64,000 bases of DNA from Actinomucor elegans (GCA_026027325.1 JAMSLZ010000006.1:1178001-1242000), one strand, 5' to 3'. Shown: positions 1 through 12,763, counted from the stretch's first letter. Notes: generated by a model from the sequence alone, not told the origin. Translations and numbers: made by a program.

Positions 1-1945
1 CAGATGCAACAGCAAGCCCAGCAGCAGATGCAGCAGCAAAAACAGCAGCAACAGCAACAGAATGTTTCACCCCAGATTCCACAGCAACAGCAACCGCAGC
101 AACAGCAACAGCAACTACAAAACTTATCATCCCCCTTAAATATAAACCAGCAACAGCAGCAACAACAGCAAAACCTGAATAATCAACAGAATCAAATGAG
201 ACCTAATATGTTTCAACCTAATATGCTTCAGAATAGACCTCCATTGCAGCAAGGTCAGCCTCAAAATCAGCAAGCTGGTGCGCCTAATAATCAGCAGAGC
301 CAACAACAACAACAAATGCTTGCGCTTCAAAGAACTGCTGCACAGGCTATGGCTGCAGCTGCAGCTGCTGGTAACAGCAATGCTACAGTAGGTAATAGCG
401 GTAATACAGCTGCTCAAGTGGCTGCTAATGCCAATGCTGCTCAGCAACAGATACCTTTGAACATACTTCAAAACTTGAATATGAACAATGTCAATCAAGC
501 TGCCATTTCAATGTCTCCTAGACAATTTCAAGCCTTTTTAACACGGCAAATCTCTATGCATCAAGGCCCTCAAGGTCAACAAGCTTCGCAACAACAACAA
601 GGCGCAGATGCTTCCATGTTGAATATGAATATACCAAATAATCCTGCCAATAATAACAATAACTTCCGTCCTCCAGTCTCCGGTATCAATACGACAAGTT
701 CTCCAATGCAGGCTAATAATAACAACACATATAATCAACAGCAGCAGTTGAATCCTGAGTTACTGATGCAACATTTGCAAGCTCAACAAGCGCGTGCTCA
801 ACAGCAACAAGCTCAAGCCCAAGCCCAAGCTCAAGCTGCTGCTCAAGCTCAGGCTCAACAAGAAGCTCAACAAAAGGCTCAACAATTAGCTGCTCAACAA
901 TTGGTAACGCAGCAGCAATTGGCACAACAGCAGTTGACTCAGCAGCAGCAACAGCAAAATGTTTCTCAGCCACCACAGCAGGCTACTGCTGCACCTAGCA
1001 ATGTCTCTTCTACAGTTAGCAATGTTCCTCAGCAACAAGGTACACCTACTGTTGGTCGTGCTATCAATACTCAGCAAAGAGCTGCTGCTGCTGAGCTTGT
1101 CCGTCAAATGGATGAAAGTACGCGTAATACAAGAGGTAAGATGCTCGGTCAAAAATGAAATAAAAGTGACTAAAACGCGTCCTTTAGTTCGTAGTAATCC
1201 TATTGAGGGTTTATCTGATCAAGAAAAGGCTGCCATTCGTGATCTTACTACATTGATGACGCCTATGTATGAAAAGATTGATAGTTTATTGCCTGTCTTT
1301 TTAGCTTTGACCTCCAATATGGAAGCAACTCGAAGATTGATTATGATGAAATACATGTTTGAAGACCAATTATCCATGCTGGGCCAAAACAAGTACGTAA
1401 TTACCTTGGAACATTTGACAAAGTTGAAAGAGCAGTTCAGTGGCTATTTCAATTGGGTAAGGAATGCTGTAGTTACGCCTAACTATCAACAGCAGCAATC
1501 ACAGCAACAGCAACAGCAACAACAGCAAATGGGTGCGCCTGATGTGTCTCAACAGCAACAAAACCAAGCTCAAGGTCAGACATCACAAACGCAAACGTCT
1601 CAACCTCAACATCAGCAACAAGCTCAAGCTCAAGCTCAGGCTCAAGCTCAGGCTCAGGCTCAGGCTCAGGCTGCTGCTCAAGCCCAACAGCAAGTGAAAC
1701 AGCAGCAAGCTCAAGCTCAAGTAAGAGCTGCTCAGGCTCAGGCTCAAGCTCAGGCTCAGGCTCAAGCTCAGGCTCAGGCTCAGGCTCAGGCTCAAGCTCA
1801 AGCTCAGGCTCAAGCTCAGGCTCAAGCGCAAGCTGCTCAGCAGCAAGCTCAACTTCAGGCACAGCAACAAGCGCAAGCTCAAGCTGCTCAGGCTCAGGCT
1901 CAAGCTCAGGCTCAAGCTCAGGCTCAAGCTCAAGCTCAGGCTCAA

Positions 1946-2002
<57 letters not shown>

Positions 2003-2727
2003 GCTCAGCAGCAAGCACAGCTTCAGGCACAGCAAGCACAGCTTCAGGCCCAACAACAGCAACAGCATCAAAACAATACCCCTCAAATGATAAATCCTCT
2101 TGCTAATGCATCAAATGGCTCTACGCCTACTTTACAAACTAATCAAGCAGGTATGAAGCGCGCAAGTATTGATCTGAAACTACCAGCTTCGAAGAAACCA
2201 CGTGCCGCTCAATCTCCTGCTGCGACAGCTGCTGCGATTCCCCAACAGCAACAGCATCAGATGGCTTCACCCGTTCAGCAGCGTATGCAACAAAGCCCTA
2301 GTCCAGCCCACAGCGCATCCACTCCCAATAACATGGCGGATTTTGCTCATACTGCATCACCACAACCACAATCGGTAGAAGACAACACAGCCACACCTCC
2401 TGCTACAACTGCTACAACTGCTACAACCAATGAACCTCTGGCGAACTCTGCCGCCGCCATGACTGCAACCGGTCAAGCCGGTATGACTCTAAGTCAACGC
2501 CAAGCTCAATCACAAATGATATACCAAGCTGCTATTGCCAGTGGCCTTTCACCTGCTATAGTAAACTTGCTACCTCCACGCGCGTTACAATGCAGTTGGT
2601 TATTGCAACAATCGGCTCAAAATCGCATTTCTTTAACAGCTTCACAACAGCAACAAATCCGTGCTATGTTGAATGAACGTGTGGAAGCTGCCAAACAACA
2701 GCTGGCGCTTAAAGAACAACAGCAGCA

Positions 2728-2758
<31 letters not shown>

Positions 2759-3355
2759 CAGCAACGCCAGAACAATGCTATTGATCTCACAGGTGAACAA
2801 TCAAATATTGTAAAAGAACCTAGTTTGGTAAATCAACAACAGCAGCAAACATCACAGCAAGCTGCCCAAATGATGCATTTGATACAACAACAGCAACAGC
2901 AACAGCAACAACAGCAACAACAGCAACAAGTGTCGCAGCCGCCTATTCAATCCATTCAGCAGTCGCCTGCTACAAAGCTCACACCTACACAATCGCCCAA
3001 ATCTATCACTACAATGACTACATTACGGCCTGGTATGGGCCCTGATGACAAGGTAGTTAATACAATGGTTTATGTCAATGATGTTTTGAAAGATGTAGCA
3101 GCTATATTAGCTTCAGCTCATCAGCCCAAGAAAGAGGATCATCCATTAGAGATTGTATCAGACGGCCCTCGCTCTGCTTTGTTATTTGAATCCTATACGA
3201 TTCCATTTGATGAAGGCGAAGAGGTGGGGGAGCAGGAATCTCCATCATTGGTAGAAGAAGAAGTTATGAATACGTGGTACGAGGTTGGAATGGATACAGG
3301 CGTACCTCATGTAACAGAGATTGTATATGGTTATGCTTGGGGTAAAACTGAGTAA
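1..3355 (+). CDS. Gln/Ala-rich transcription regulator, Mediator Med15/Gal11-like (5' partial)
   Basis: The reading frame is open from the first base, so the true start lies upstream. One 52 bp intron (1136-1187) joins the two frames in phase, giving about 1100 visible residues. Long Gln runs and a Gln-Ala alternating tract (about 1618-2010) fill most of it. Two folded-looking parts remain: a helical block just after the intron (about 1200-1480, with [20 protein letters not shown]) and an acidic C-terminus ending YAWGKTE. A charged patch with SKKPRAA (about 2190) could be a nuclear localisation signal. Composition and the single helical block suit a fungal Med15/Gal11-type Mediator tail subunit, which links activators to RNA polymerase II. 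That identity is an inference; another Gln-rich co-activator is possible. The N-terminal KIX domain that would decide it is outside the window. Confidence 0.6.
1618..2010 (+). repeat. In-frame GCTCAG/GCTCAA hexamer repeat (Gln-Ala)
   Basis: Coding minisatellite of alternating CAG/CAA and GCT codons, giving alternating Gln and Ala, broken by short [16 protein letters not shown] spacers. Both Gln codons are interspersed. The antisense frames read as Leu-Ser or Pro-Glu repeats and are not genes. Confidence 0.95.
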
Positions 3356-6190
3356 ATATTATGTAAATATTGTAATAAGTTAAAAGAATTTAAACCAAGT
3401 AGATGGTTGGATTAATAATAATGATAATAATAAATAAAAAAAAGGCTTATAACAGTTCGTAGTGAGTTCTTACTAAATGTATGCAATTCACGGTTGATTA
3501 TTAGTGCAGGTACAATCAATTAATTGCATTGTGGCTTACTGAAAGCTGTAATGGGTACAGAAACTTATTCTAAGTACAGAATACTTATCAAAAGTGACAT
3601 TTAATCGGCTCCGTCGAATGATCTATAGATCACTGAATGCAATGTACTGCCAATTATTAACAAACCTAATATATTCATCGTGTTGTAGCTAAGCTCCCAA
3701 TAATAGATACAACAGTTCAATTTGATCACGGGGTATTAATCAAATGGAATATCGGGTTGAGGTTAATCAAAAAGTCTATAGATTATTATGGGATATAACT
3801 ATGAATTGTATATAATTTACTTGCTAATTAACAGATCTCAACATATATTCATTATATTACATTTAAAAAAAGTCTCGATCGATGAATCGGTTCATTTTAA
3901 ACATTAAGTACTGATCAGTTGTGGCATCAACATGAGTAAATTGATATAGGGAACTATTGATCATTGTATATAGCTGCCATGAGACTGCCCGGCTCTATGC
4001 TTACTCGGCTGCTATTGCCCTGTGGGGAGAAGAGTTGCATTCTAATTCTTGAAGTTAATGGTCGCGAATTAATCCCAAGTTTCAATATATGGTTTAGATT
4101 CTATGGAACATACTGCCTCTCCTATGGCCAAACTCCATATTTTATACTATTATGGGGCATGCTTAGTTCTAGTAATAAAAAACACGATCATCGATTTCCA
4201 ATTTCTCGTGACTTGTCGATAACCAGGTTTCAGTATATAGGTTAGTGGTGATGATTGATGCAAGTAATTTACTCTCAGCCATTAGTGTGTAGCATATTTA
4301 TTATATTTTAGTTGAGTAATAGCTCTAGTATATTTGGTATATTGTCATTCTAAGCATGTAATACTAATCAAATGGAACATCAAACCAGGATCGGTCGAGG
4401 GATTTAGAGTTGAAAATCGGGCCGAAATCAGCGATCGTTGAAAAAATTGGAAGAGTATATCTTCAGGTACTCATTTTACATTCCAAGTAAGCTTTATCGA
4501 TTGATTTGAATTTATAGACAGAATTGTTAAGGTAGTATTTTTAATCAAAGTAGGATCATTATCATTCTTTGAGAGTATGCAATAATGATTAGACATTGAA
4601 AATGCTTTCGCCAAACAAAAAAATTTACATCCTGAGCGAGTCTTCGTTTACAGCTATAATTACGGTAACTAATTTTAAATTATCGATGGTCAATGAAAAT
4701 TAAGAAGCCTTACTGTAACAACGATGACTATACCTTTGCATCGCTCTTTGGATAATTGTGATACTTTAAATACATGACTTATAATCTAATCTTGCTTTCT
4801 ATTGATACCTTTTTTAATTGTACAGAAGCTAATAAATCCCAAGTTGGCAAGATTAAGCGGGTGCAGCAGCCATATTCAGCATAGTTTATATGCTTAACAA
4901 GGTGTATCAACAACTTTATGTTTCATTTCTATCAAGCACTTGTAATAACCCGTTCACTTTATAAAATAAAGAGCTGTTTGCTGTGATATTACCACGATCA
5001 ATTGAATCGGACGTTATATAGTCCGTTTTTCCTCAGAATGAGAACCAACTACACTGGTTGAGAGTAAGCTGTCCTAAATCTGAGGTACACTAGCAATTTG
5101 ACATTGTATTTATTTTGACGAACAGTAGTATTTTAACCAATAACTAGCAATAATACCATGACAAAATAATGAGCAAAGCTCGGAAATAGTAATCAATGAA
5201 TATCAATTACTCAATGATAATAACGACATATTATTAAGAGCGAAATATTGGCACGTAACAAGAGTCGCGTTTATCATTCTGATTACACATAGAACCTGTG
5301 ATGAGTTTATATTCAATGAATATAAACAATTACTAGCATTCTTTTAATATGGATTTCGTAAACATAATCAATGAAAACCCTTTGTACATAAATATAAGAC
5401 AATGACATCTATGATTTAATTAGTTTGTGCATTATTGTATTATTGTGGTAGTAAGGAATACTGCCATTATTGGCAGTCAATTATATTCAAGAAATACCAG
5501 TTGTATTATAAAGCACACTATGTAGTGCTGTAAACAGGTACTACCCATCCTCCGCGTTTCAGACTGTCATTAGTTGCTCCTTAGGATAAAGAATAGGTTG
5601 ATACTTTTTTGTCAGAGTAGGGCTTCAAGTTACACATGCATTGACTCATCAGTATGGATACTGCATAAATGATACTTTATCCTTTAACGTATCTTTTATT
5701 TGTTTTCCATGTAAGAGCCCATACTTTTTGACGGGCCGCTGAGGAATAAAGGGCTTCTCTGGGTTTTCAAGTGGTACTGTTGTATATGTGGGTATATTGA
5801 GGGAGTAAACACTAAAGGAGGCTGTAAAAATACAATCAATTGTCAGCATAATCTCCTACGTCTATTATGAGAGTCCTTTGCTTGTCTACTAGTGTACTAG
5901 CTTCATATTACATTGCTTTTACTTTCTTGGTTATTGTTACAACTTAACGTTATATATGCAATTCTGTTGTATATCAAATGTACCTTGATAAAACGGTACG
6001 CATGTAATGGCCATATATTGAATGTCTTTATTGCGCCACCTTTCGGACGAAAAGTCATAAATGGGCAAGATCCTGTAGAGGTACTGAGATGGCAGGGTTG
6101 AGTACCTAGTGCATCAAGATGATAGGAGTGATGCACTGTAAATCAATACATATATTATTGTTAAGCATCACTCGCTTCTGTTTTAGTACT
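3356..6190. other. Gene-free AT-rich spacer
   Basis: No convincing coding region, RNA gene or intact mobile element seen. Open frames at 3964-4245, 5649-5849(-) and 5903-6136 are short, lack domains and use no splice sites that would extend them. Two stretches (about 3733-3760 and 4364-4410) share an ATCAAATGGAA-type start. The second is followed by an inverted match to the left half of the dispersed repeat described at 34766. Confidence 0.5.
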
Positions 6191-6191
6191 G

Positions 6192-6215
6192 TCCTTATAA
6201 AATAGGAGCCCTTTA

Positions 6216-6248
<33 letters not shown>
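6192..6248 (+). promoter_or_regulatory. TATA-like element and (TA)n run before the secreted-protein gene
   Basis: CTTATAAAATAG lies about 105 bases before the ATG at 6301, followed by a (TA)n run at about 6221-6248. Position and sequence suit a core promoter. Confidence 0.5.
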
Positions 6249-6252
<4 letters not shown>

Positions 6253-6300
6253 TCTTTTAAAACAGAATTTCTTTCTTTGCTCAACTATCCACATCTCATT

Positions 6301-6826
6301 ATGAACAAAATTACCTTTTGCTTGTGCCTAATGCTATTGTTCCTTTGTATCATTCAGCAAACAGAGTCGCGTCCTTTAAATCTCGCCAAAACTGCTAAAA
6401 AGCTACTTAAAATTTTAGGAAAAGGCACTTTTTATGACGTTTCTGTCGGCACTGGCTCTTGTGGTAAAGTTGGTGATGATAAAGAGATGGTAGTTGCTGT
6501 AAACCATGTACAAATGAAAAATGGTAAGTCTCTGAATTGCTCATCAAAAACCACTTCTAATCGTACCGTTCCATAGGTGTTAACCCAAATAGTAACCCAA
6601 AGTGTGGAAAAACAGTTACTATCATTGGCAATAGTGGTGAACCCGTTCAAGCAACGATTATCGATACATGTCCTGGATGCGCTGAAGGGTGCTTGGATAT
6701 GTCCCCTGCTTGTAAGCACTATTATATATTATTAATAGCCTACTCTAACCAATGTTTATAGTATTCGAAAAAGTCTGTGGTGAATTAGCACTCGGTGTTT
6801 GTCAAATCAGCTGGAACTTTGATTAA
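6301..6826 (+). CDS. Small secreted double-psi beta-barrel (RlpA/barwin/expansin-like) protein
   Basis: Three exons (introns 6524-6576 and 6712-6761, both in phase) encode 140 residues. The ATG at 6301 opens a clear signal peptide (MNKITFCLCLMLLFLCII, then a probable cleavage after TES). The mature part has the family's order: GTFYDVSVGTGSCGK near the start, a middle Cys in NPKCGKTVTI, then IIDTCPGCAEGCLDMSP, and a closing CQISWNF. This is the double-psi beta-barrel fold of RlpA-like, barwin and expansin-like proteins. Members are secreted and bind cell-wall polysaccharide or inhibit proteases. Which of these it does cannot be told from sequence. No carbohydrate-binding domain is attached. 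Exons were chosen because Cys-rich motifs and frames join exactly. Confidence 0.85.
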
Positions 6827-8816
6827 TACAAGCCATCTTCTTTAGATTTATAGACGAGTGCATCTCAATTTTCTGGATCAGAAACCTTTATTATATATAC
6901 TTTGTAAAACTACATCTTGTTTAAATAGTGTAAAATACCATATACTACACTACAACATCTCTTTATATTTTGCCATATTATTTTTATAAACTTCTTTTTC
7001 CTTTCATTATTCTCTGTTGAGCATCTGATGATGTATATATTAAACCGAATATGTTACATAAAGTGGTTGTGTGCATAATACTATGTACATATTTGTTTTG
7101 CTGATCATAATGTACACACCGGTAACATTAAAGTGAGTTTAATTACAGTATCAAGTCTCACTGTTTGTGTTGAATAAGTTGCATGCGCTATTGCCGGTCG
7201 CAGTATATAGTGAAGATCCTCTTCATTCCTATATATTAATAAACTGACTATCAGTGTTGCTTCCTCTGTCATAGGTGGGAATATTTTTTTATTCTGAGGC
7301 GATATAGAAGAAGGTCACTAAAAGCATTCATTACCTCTGAGAATAATAGTAAATAAAACAATCATTGTTGTCTCTCACTTTTTGATATTATCCAGTAGAG
7401 AGTATATATTTGCTTATATGATCAAATTTTTGACTACTACTCCTGCTGCTTACATTGCCTATAAGCATCATTTATGCATGAAACTATTCATTTGGAAAGA
7501 CCAGATACATAGAATACATAAGCTCAGATAGGACAGGTACCAATTGTGCTAGATCAAACTAAAATTTGCAGAGCCGAGAAGGTTAAGATAACTATATTTC
7601 TGCTACATATAGAGTATTAATCCATACCATATAGTATACACAAGTGTTTGTTGATTCAGTGACACCTTGATGTTATATAATCAGTGGCAGGTTCATTGAA
7701 ATAAATATAGGTGAATCTGGATCATTTCATAATCACTTCTGGTAACAAAATGTTTCTATTATAGTACCAGATTGCGAATACCGAGATTATAAACCAGAGG
7801 CAATTATAGAAAAAGATGTTTATAAATTAACAAATGCGCGTAATACAAGTAATATAACAAAAATATAGATACTAGGAGATTTAACAGCTCATAATGAACA
7901 TGTATTAATCAGATGCAACATTTGACCTAGACTGGCCAAAAGATACATCATAAATGTACAGGCACTTTACAGTAAAAGCAAATGTTCTTTTTTTGATTGT
8001 ATACAAGCAATTGGATGGTACATTAAACTACAAGAGACTAAAAATGGTAAAAATAGGCGATCAAAAATAAAAATAAAAATAAAAAAAGCTTCTTTGAGGG
8101 AATATCTTAGGGATTTCACATATATATACACAAATTTTTTTACCTTTAAACGTTTTCTTTAAGGTTATAAATGGCACTTTCAAGGTATGGTTTTTATGCA
8201 GCATAGTAAGTTCATCGTACTCTGATGTATGCATGAATGCTCTGTCATATGTTTGTCAATATGAAATACTAGTTATCATTATGTTTAAAAATGAATACAA
8301 AAACCGTTTTACATCTAGGTTCATTGCTGCTATCCTCTAAGGAACCTTTAGGTAATATTTATGTCTGTTGTAAACATGACTTGTTCAGTGTCCGTCACCA
8401 ATCAGGTCAATGTTCGACAATGCTTATACTCAGCTTGTGCTTTGACAGCTTTGTAACGTCGGTTAAGAGATATATATGGAAATCAATGCTTAGTGCAACT
8501 AACCTTCATAAACTATCTATCACTGAACATAAAGTCGTACTAGAATGGATTACTATAAATCCTTGTTAACTCCATGAGCGCAGTCTTTGACTAACTCAAT
8601 CGTCTATAATATCAAGTTTAAATCCGAACTTCAATTTTGTATAAATAGCTCATCATTTTAATGCTTTAATAAATCAATTCGTTTTATCAGTCTGGTTATT
8701 TTTACAGTCTTTATTATATTCGATATAACAATGTCATTAAATGTTGTATCGCTGCTATTCAATTTTGCATAAATGCTTGTGTATTATTATTATTCAAAAA
8801 TAGATTAAAGCTCTAA
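6827..8816. other. Gene-free AT-rich spacer
   Basis: No gene supported. The open frame at 8291-8569 (92 codons) has no recognisable domain and is not extended by splicing. Confidence 0.5.
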
Positions 8817-8854
8817 TGGACATTATCAATGTGTCCGCCCCGCATAGTTTAAAT

Positions 8855-8896
8855 CCGGTGAAAATCAGTCCGATATATCACGTGATTAAATATAAT
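8855..8896 (+). promoter_or_regulatory. Conserved upstream element of the tRNA-Lys genes, with CACGTG E-box
   Basis: CCGGTGAAAATC followed by a CCGATATATCACGTGATT segment lies about 45-80 bases before the tRNA. The same string precedes the diverged third tRNA-Lys copy (about 14263-14295, opposite strand), although the DNA between it and the tRNA has changed. That pattern suggests selection, for example a bHLH-type or Pol III-associated site. Confidence 0.55.
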
Positions 8897-8937
8897 TTTA
8901 TAGGTCCTATAATAAATTATGGTTTTCCCGCCATAAG

Positions 8938-9010
8938 GCCTAGCTAGCTCAATCGGTAGAGCGTGAGACTCTTAATCTCAAGGTTGGGGGTTCGACCCCC
9001 CCGTTGGGCT
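8938..9010 (+). tRNA. tRNA-Lys (anticodon CTT), copy 1
   Basis: Cloverleaf of 73 bases without intron. The acceptor stem pairs GCCTAGC with GTTGGGC (with G-U pairs). Anticodon stem TGAGA/TCTCA encloses loop CTCTTAA, giving anticodon CTT for Lys AAG codons. The B-box is GGTTCGACCCC and a T9 run follows as Pol III terminator. Confidence 0.95.
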
Positions 9011-9012
9011 TA

Positions 9013-9021
9013 CTTTTTTTT
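9013..9021 (+). terminator. Pol III T-run terminator of tRNA-Lys copy 1
   Basis: Nine consecutive T residues start three bases after the tRNA. Confidence 0.8.
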
Positions 9022-9097
9022 TAGATTCAATTTTCGTGAGTTGTTTCTGTACCCATCAGTAGTCTGTTCCTTTTATCATTTGGACTATTGATAATAA

Positions 9098-11105
9098 GAG
9101 ACCACTCTCAAGAAACACTCTTTTTAGTCTTCTTTATTATTCTTTACCGTGTAAAAACAATACCTATTCAAAAGAGTATTATACTCTATAGTACTATGGA
9201 AGCATAATTAAGGAAATACAGTATTGCATCTGATCAATAATAAAGCGCTACATCCACCAGAACTCTTATTTAACTGGATTCAATTTTTACTGTATTCATT
9301 AATGTTCAATATTAAATTACATATACTTTACACGAATATTAGTCAATAACTTTTTGATAAATCCCAGGAAAGCATCACATATGACTAATGTTTCTCGTTC
9401 TTAACAAATTATTGTATTCGTTTGTTATTATATTATCCACCTAACTGTAGATTAAGGCATTTCAATACAAAAAAGAAAGAAAAGAATTATATACATATTT
9501 AGAGTATTTTTAGTTTCTGGAGTTCGATTTTTCAACTTTCTTTTTTTTTACACAACCTGTACTATTCCCTATATTACTGACGTTTATTCAATTTATTAGC
9601 TTCACATTTCTAACGAAACTTAGCATTTTGACCGAAATAAATAGATACCTTCTAGGTTGACCAATGGTATTATATATTCTTTTCTAAGCTGTGATTTGTT
9701 AACGACGTCTTCAATTATCCTTTTAGAACTTGACATAATAATTCATCATTCGCAAGTAGGGTACACTTGAATATACTTAGAGAACTGATGAATATAAAAA
9801 AAGGATACATTTTTTATCACCAAGTACCCCCCCCCCATTTTTAACAAATCTACCCATAGTATACCATAACACCTATTTAGTTCTAAAGCATTGTGTCGAC
9901 GAATTGATGGTTGAGTCATAGTACAAATGTTGTTTTTCTCCTTCCTCTTCCCCTGTGACTGGTGGTATCTTGCAAAGTTTGGTTTTATCTTCTTTGTTGT
10001 ACTCTTTATACATTAATTAATTACTTTCTCTGCTTCGATATGTTGCTGATGATGTTGCCATTATTGATTCAAGAAGCCAAATTCAATGGAAACTAGATCT
10101 TGGTGCTACTCATTATCGCTATTTAGGATATTGTTGGAGCCCTCCAAATGTACTATTATCAATGCTGTTTCTAATAGTTCATAGCTATCATTACATAATT
10201 AGTCTTCTCCAATTGTTGATGAGTACATTTGCCTTTTTGGTGTAGATAATTGTTATATAAAAGATAGTAAATATCTTTAAAGTCCTCTATGGATAATACT
10301 TATTCAAAAATAGAGTAAAGTTCTCTAGTTTGGCATATTTTATATACTTTTTATTCTATTCAATTATTTCCAGCTTTGTTTGGTATTGTTATTATTGATG
10401 TGTCGTAATCATAGGTAAGAAACTCTAGGAGGATAATTATAATTATCATTATACAATGTGTGGTTAACATGTCTATACGACACCATTCATATGTTCATTA
10501 GAATACTAATAGATATATTACATCGATCAACTTTATAGTCATTTAAATGTCATTATTATTATTATGTGCCCAACTTAGGTGTCACACAGGATATAAAATA
10601 AACTACTGTCCTTATGCTTGAGTAGGTAAATTGTCTTAGATTTACCATATATGGCCTTGGAGCTATCTTTCTTCAGTTCATGGCTCTAATTACGTCTGTA
10701 GATGTTCATTATAATTGATTCTCCCTTCGATTTTACTGTCGATTATGCACCTGTTTTATTTCATCAAAATTTGAATATGGCCTTGTCATTTCTTACTATT
10801 CTGCTACTGATCTATGTGGCCTCGATTTCCTTCAAAACTGATTAATTGTATGTTAATTGGTGATTTTAGTTCAGGATCGCAAGACATCTTACTTGCTTGC
10901 CATCCATACATCATTGTTATAATATATTTGTTATAAATAAAATATAACCTTTAAACTAAGTCATAACATATTAATGTCAATCGTTTATAACTGTGACATT
11001 GTAGTAATTTATGATAATATACGCATATAATAACCTTAAACACAACATTAGGATGTACAAAAACCAAGTATTTACCATATAGAAGCTGCATTACATTCTG
11101 TTCTT
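9098..11105. other. Spacer of the inverted repeat, no gene seen
   Basis: About 2 kb of AT-rich DNA between the arms, without an open frame of useful length. It includes a C10 run at about 9828. A motif at 10300-10325 (TATTCAAAAATAGA, then TAAAG) repeats the sequence just outside the left arm at about 8790-8812. Confidence 0.6.
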
Positions 11106-11386
11106 TTATTATCAATAGTCCAAATGATAAAAGGAACAGACTACTGATGGGTACAGAAACAACTCACGAAAATTGAATCTAAAAAAAAAGTAAGCCCAAC
11201 GGGGGGGTCGAACCCCCAACCTTGAGATTAAGAGTCTCACGCTCTACCGATTGAGCTAGCTAGGCCTTATGGCGGGAAAACCATAATTTATTATAGGACC
11301 TATAAAATTATATTTAATCACGTGATATATCGGACTGATTTTCACCGGATTTAAACTATGCGGGGCGGACACATTGATAATGTCCA
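11106..11386 (-). repeat. Right arm of the 281 bp inverted repeat
   Basis: Exact reverse complement of 8817-9097, including the second tRNA-Lys gene and its upstream element. Confidence 0.95.
11193..11265 (-). tRNA. tRNA-Lys (CTT), copy 2
   Basis: Identical to copy 1 but on the opposite strand, inside the right arm; an A9 run on the plus strand (11181-11189) is its terminator. Confidence 0.95.
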
Positions 11387-12524
11387 GGGCTTCTCTTGCG
11401 TTTCTTCCTAAAGGCATTTTACTAAAATATAAAAATAATCAGTCATAGATATTTATATAATTAGAACAGCAAATGAAGAAATAATGCTTATCGTTTATGC
11501 AAACCCATGTTATGTGATGATAGGGTTTGATCCTATTCATTATCCGGTTTTTTAGACAATAGAAAAGCTGTTGTTGGTAATCGTTGCGGTAAAAATTGAA
11601 TAAAAAGCGAGTGAATCAGTTAGAACCGTTTTATGGGTTTTTTATTGATTCAAAGTGAGTTAAAGTAAGTTTTTTTTTGTGAGTTTCCCCTTTTTCTATC
11701 TAACTTGTATCTCTTGTATTTATATTTCAAAGGAAATGGTCTCTTAGTAACAATCAAAGGCCTTTTTAATCTATGTTCACTGCATTAATTGTCTTTTCAG
11801 CGGTGATCCAAAACTCCCTCTTTTGATGGATAATTAAATGAATCCGGTCTTTTTAATATTATATATGCAGAGTGCTATATGTGGATTTCACCACAATTGT
11901 GTTTGTTTAAGAAAGTTAAGAGAGAGTTATTAATGTGTTAGATGGCATAGAGATCATTTTAAGTCTGCTTAGTGGCTATAGAGTTTCTTCTAGTAAGATC
12001 TTGATTAATATGTTCTACTTTGTTTTATAAAAGTCAATCATATTTTAGTATAACAAAAACAATAAAAAAATACAAGCATATATTTTGAATGACAGAGGAT
12101 CTAGTTGTAATAAAATCCATGTATTAATAAAATTGATTGTGCAAAATCAAATAGCAGCGGTACAACCTCAATTTATAGATCCATAGATCTCTGGACGAAG
12201 CTCGATTTAATGTCCTCTCTGCTGATTAGTATTCCGCACTCAGAATGTACTGCTGCATCAATCGAAGCTTTTAATAAGGAGTCTGTGCTGAACCAGACTT
12301 CCCACATAATAATATAAGTTCTGTCTTAAAACATAATCATCGCCATAATGTAATCTATTAACGAATGTATCTCAACAACCACCCTACAAACAATATAGTT
12401 CTGCATCCGAGGCCATTGCATACTATTAGTTACATACCCGATAATAATATATATAGAACCTGATTTTATATCAAAAGAAGTTCAGTTAAGGGAGAATTAT
12501 CTTTTACCTTTCTATACAATAAAC
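11387..12524. other. Gene-free spacer
   Basis: No gene supported. A copy of the dispersed 85 bp repeat lies at about 12181-12266. Confidence 0.5.
12181..12266 (+). repeat. Dispersed degenerate repeat, copy
   Basis: Shares GATCTCTGGACGAAGCTCGA at the left and ACTCAGAATGTACTGCTGCAT at the right with other copies described at 34766. Confidence 0.6.
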
Positions 12525-12763
12525 CATTAGAAGGATTTTAATTGTATTCTTATAACGTTTTTACATATTTTTTATAACAGAGTCAATCTGGATGAATTTG
12601 GATGAAATTACTTCTTTTTGCTGCTGAAATTTTAGATAAATCAAGCTAGCCTTGTCTGCATAATCTAGTACTTTATCATAGTATTTAAATTTATTCCACT
12701 TGACTGTGTTATAAAAATGTATATAAAAAACGTTGTAAGAATACAATTAAAATCCTTTCAATG
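12525..12763. mobile_element. Fold-back / MITE-like long imperfect palindrome
   Basis: The 38 bp outer arms 12525-12562 and 12726-12763 are inverted copies with few mismatches (core GGATTTTAATTGTATTCTTA). The pairing continues inward past GTTATAA...GTCAA to near the centre at about 12644, so the whole 239 bp could fold as a hairpin. A 61-codon minus-strand frame inside is a by-product. No clear target duplication was found. Confidence 0.75.

Larger units (their letters stand above)
8817..9097 (+). repeat. Left arm of a perfect 281 bp inverted repeat
   Basis: This arm is the exact reverse complement of 11106-11386, with no mismatch seen across 281 bases; similarity decays just inside. It holds a tRNA-Lys gene with its upstream and downstream flanks. 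No target-site duplication was seen outside the arms. Confidence 0.95.

Noticed and set aside
1479..2086. Long minus-strand open frames opposite the Gln-Ala tract
   Set aside because: They are the repeat read backwards (Pro-Glu or Leu-Ser repeats) and have no independent coding signs.
3964..4245. 93-codon plus-strand frame
   Set aside because: No domain, no splice context, composition like surrounding spacer.
8291..8569. 92-codon plus-strand frame
   Set aside because: Looks like chance; no recognisable motif and no nearby promoter or partner exon.
12561..12746. 61-codon minus-strand frame
   Set aside because: Lies wholly inside the 12525-12763 palindrome and is explained by it.
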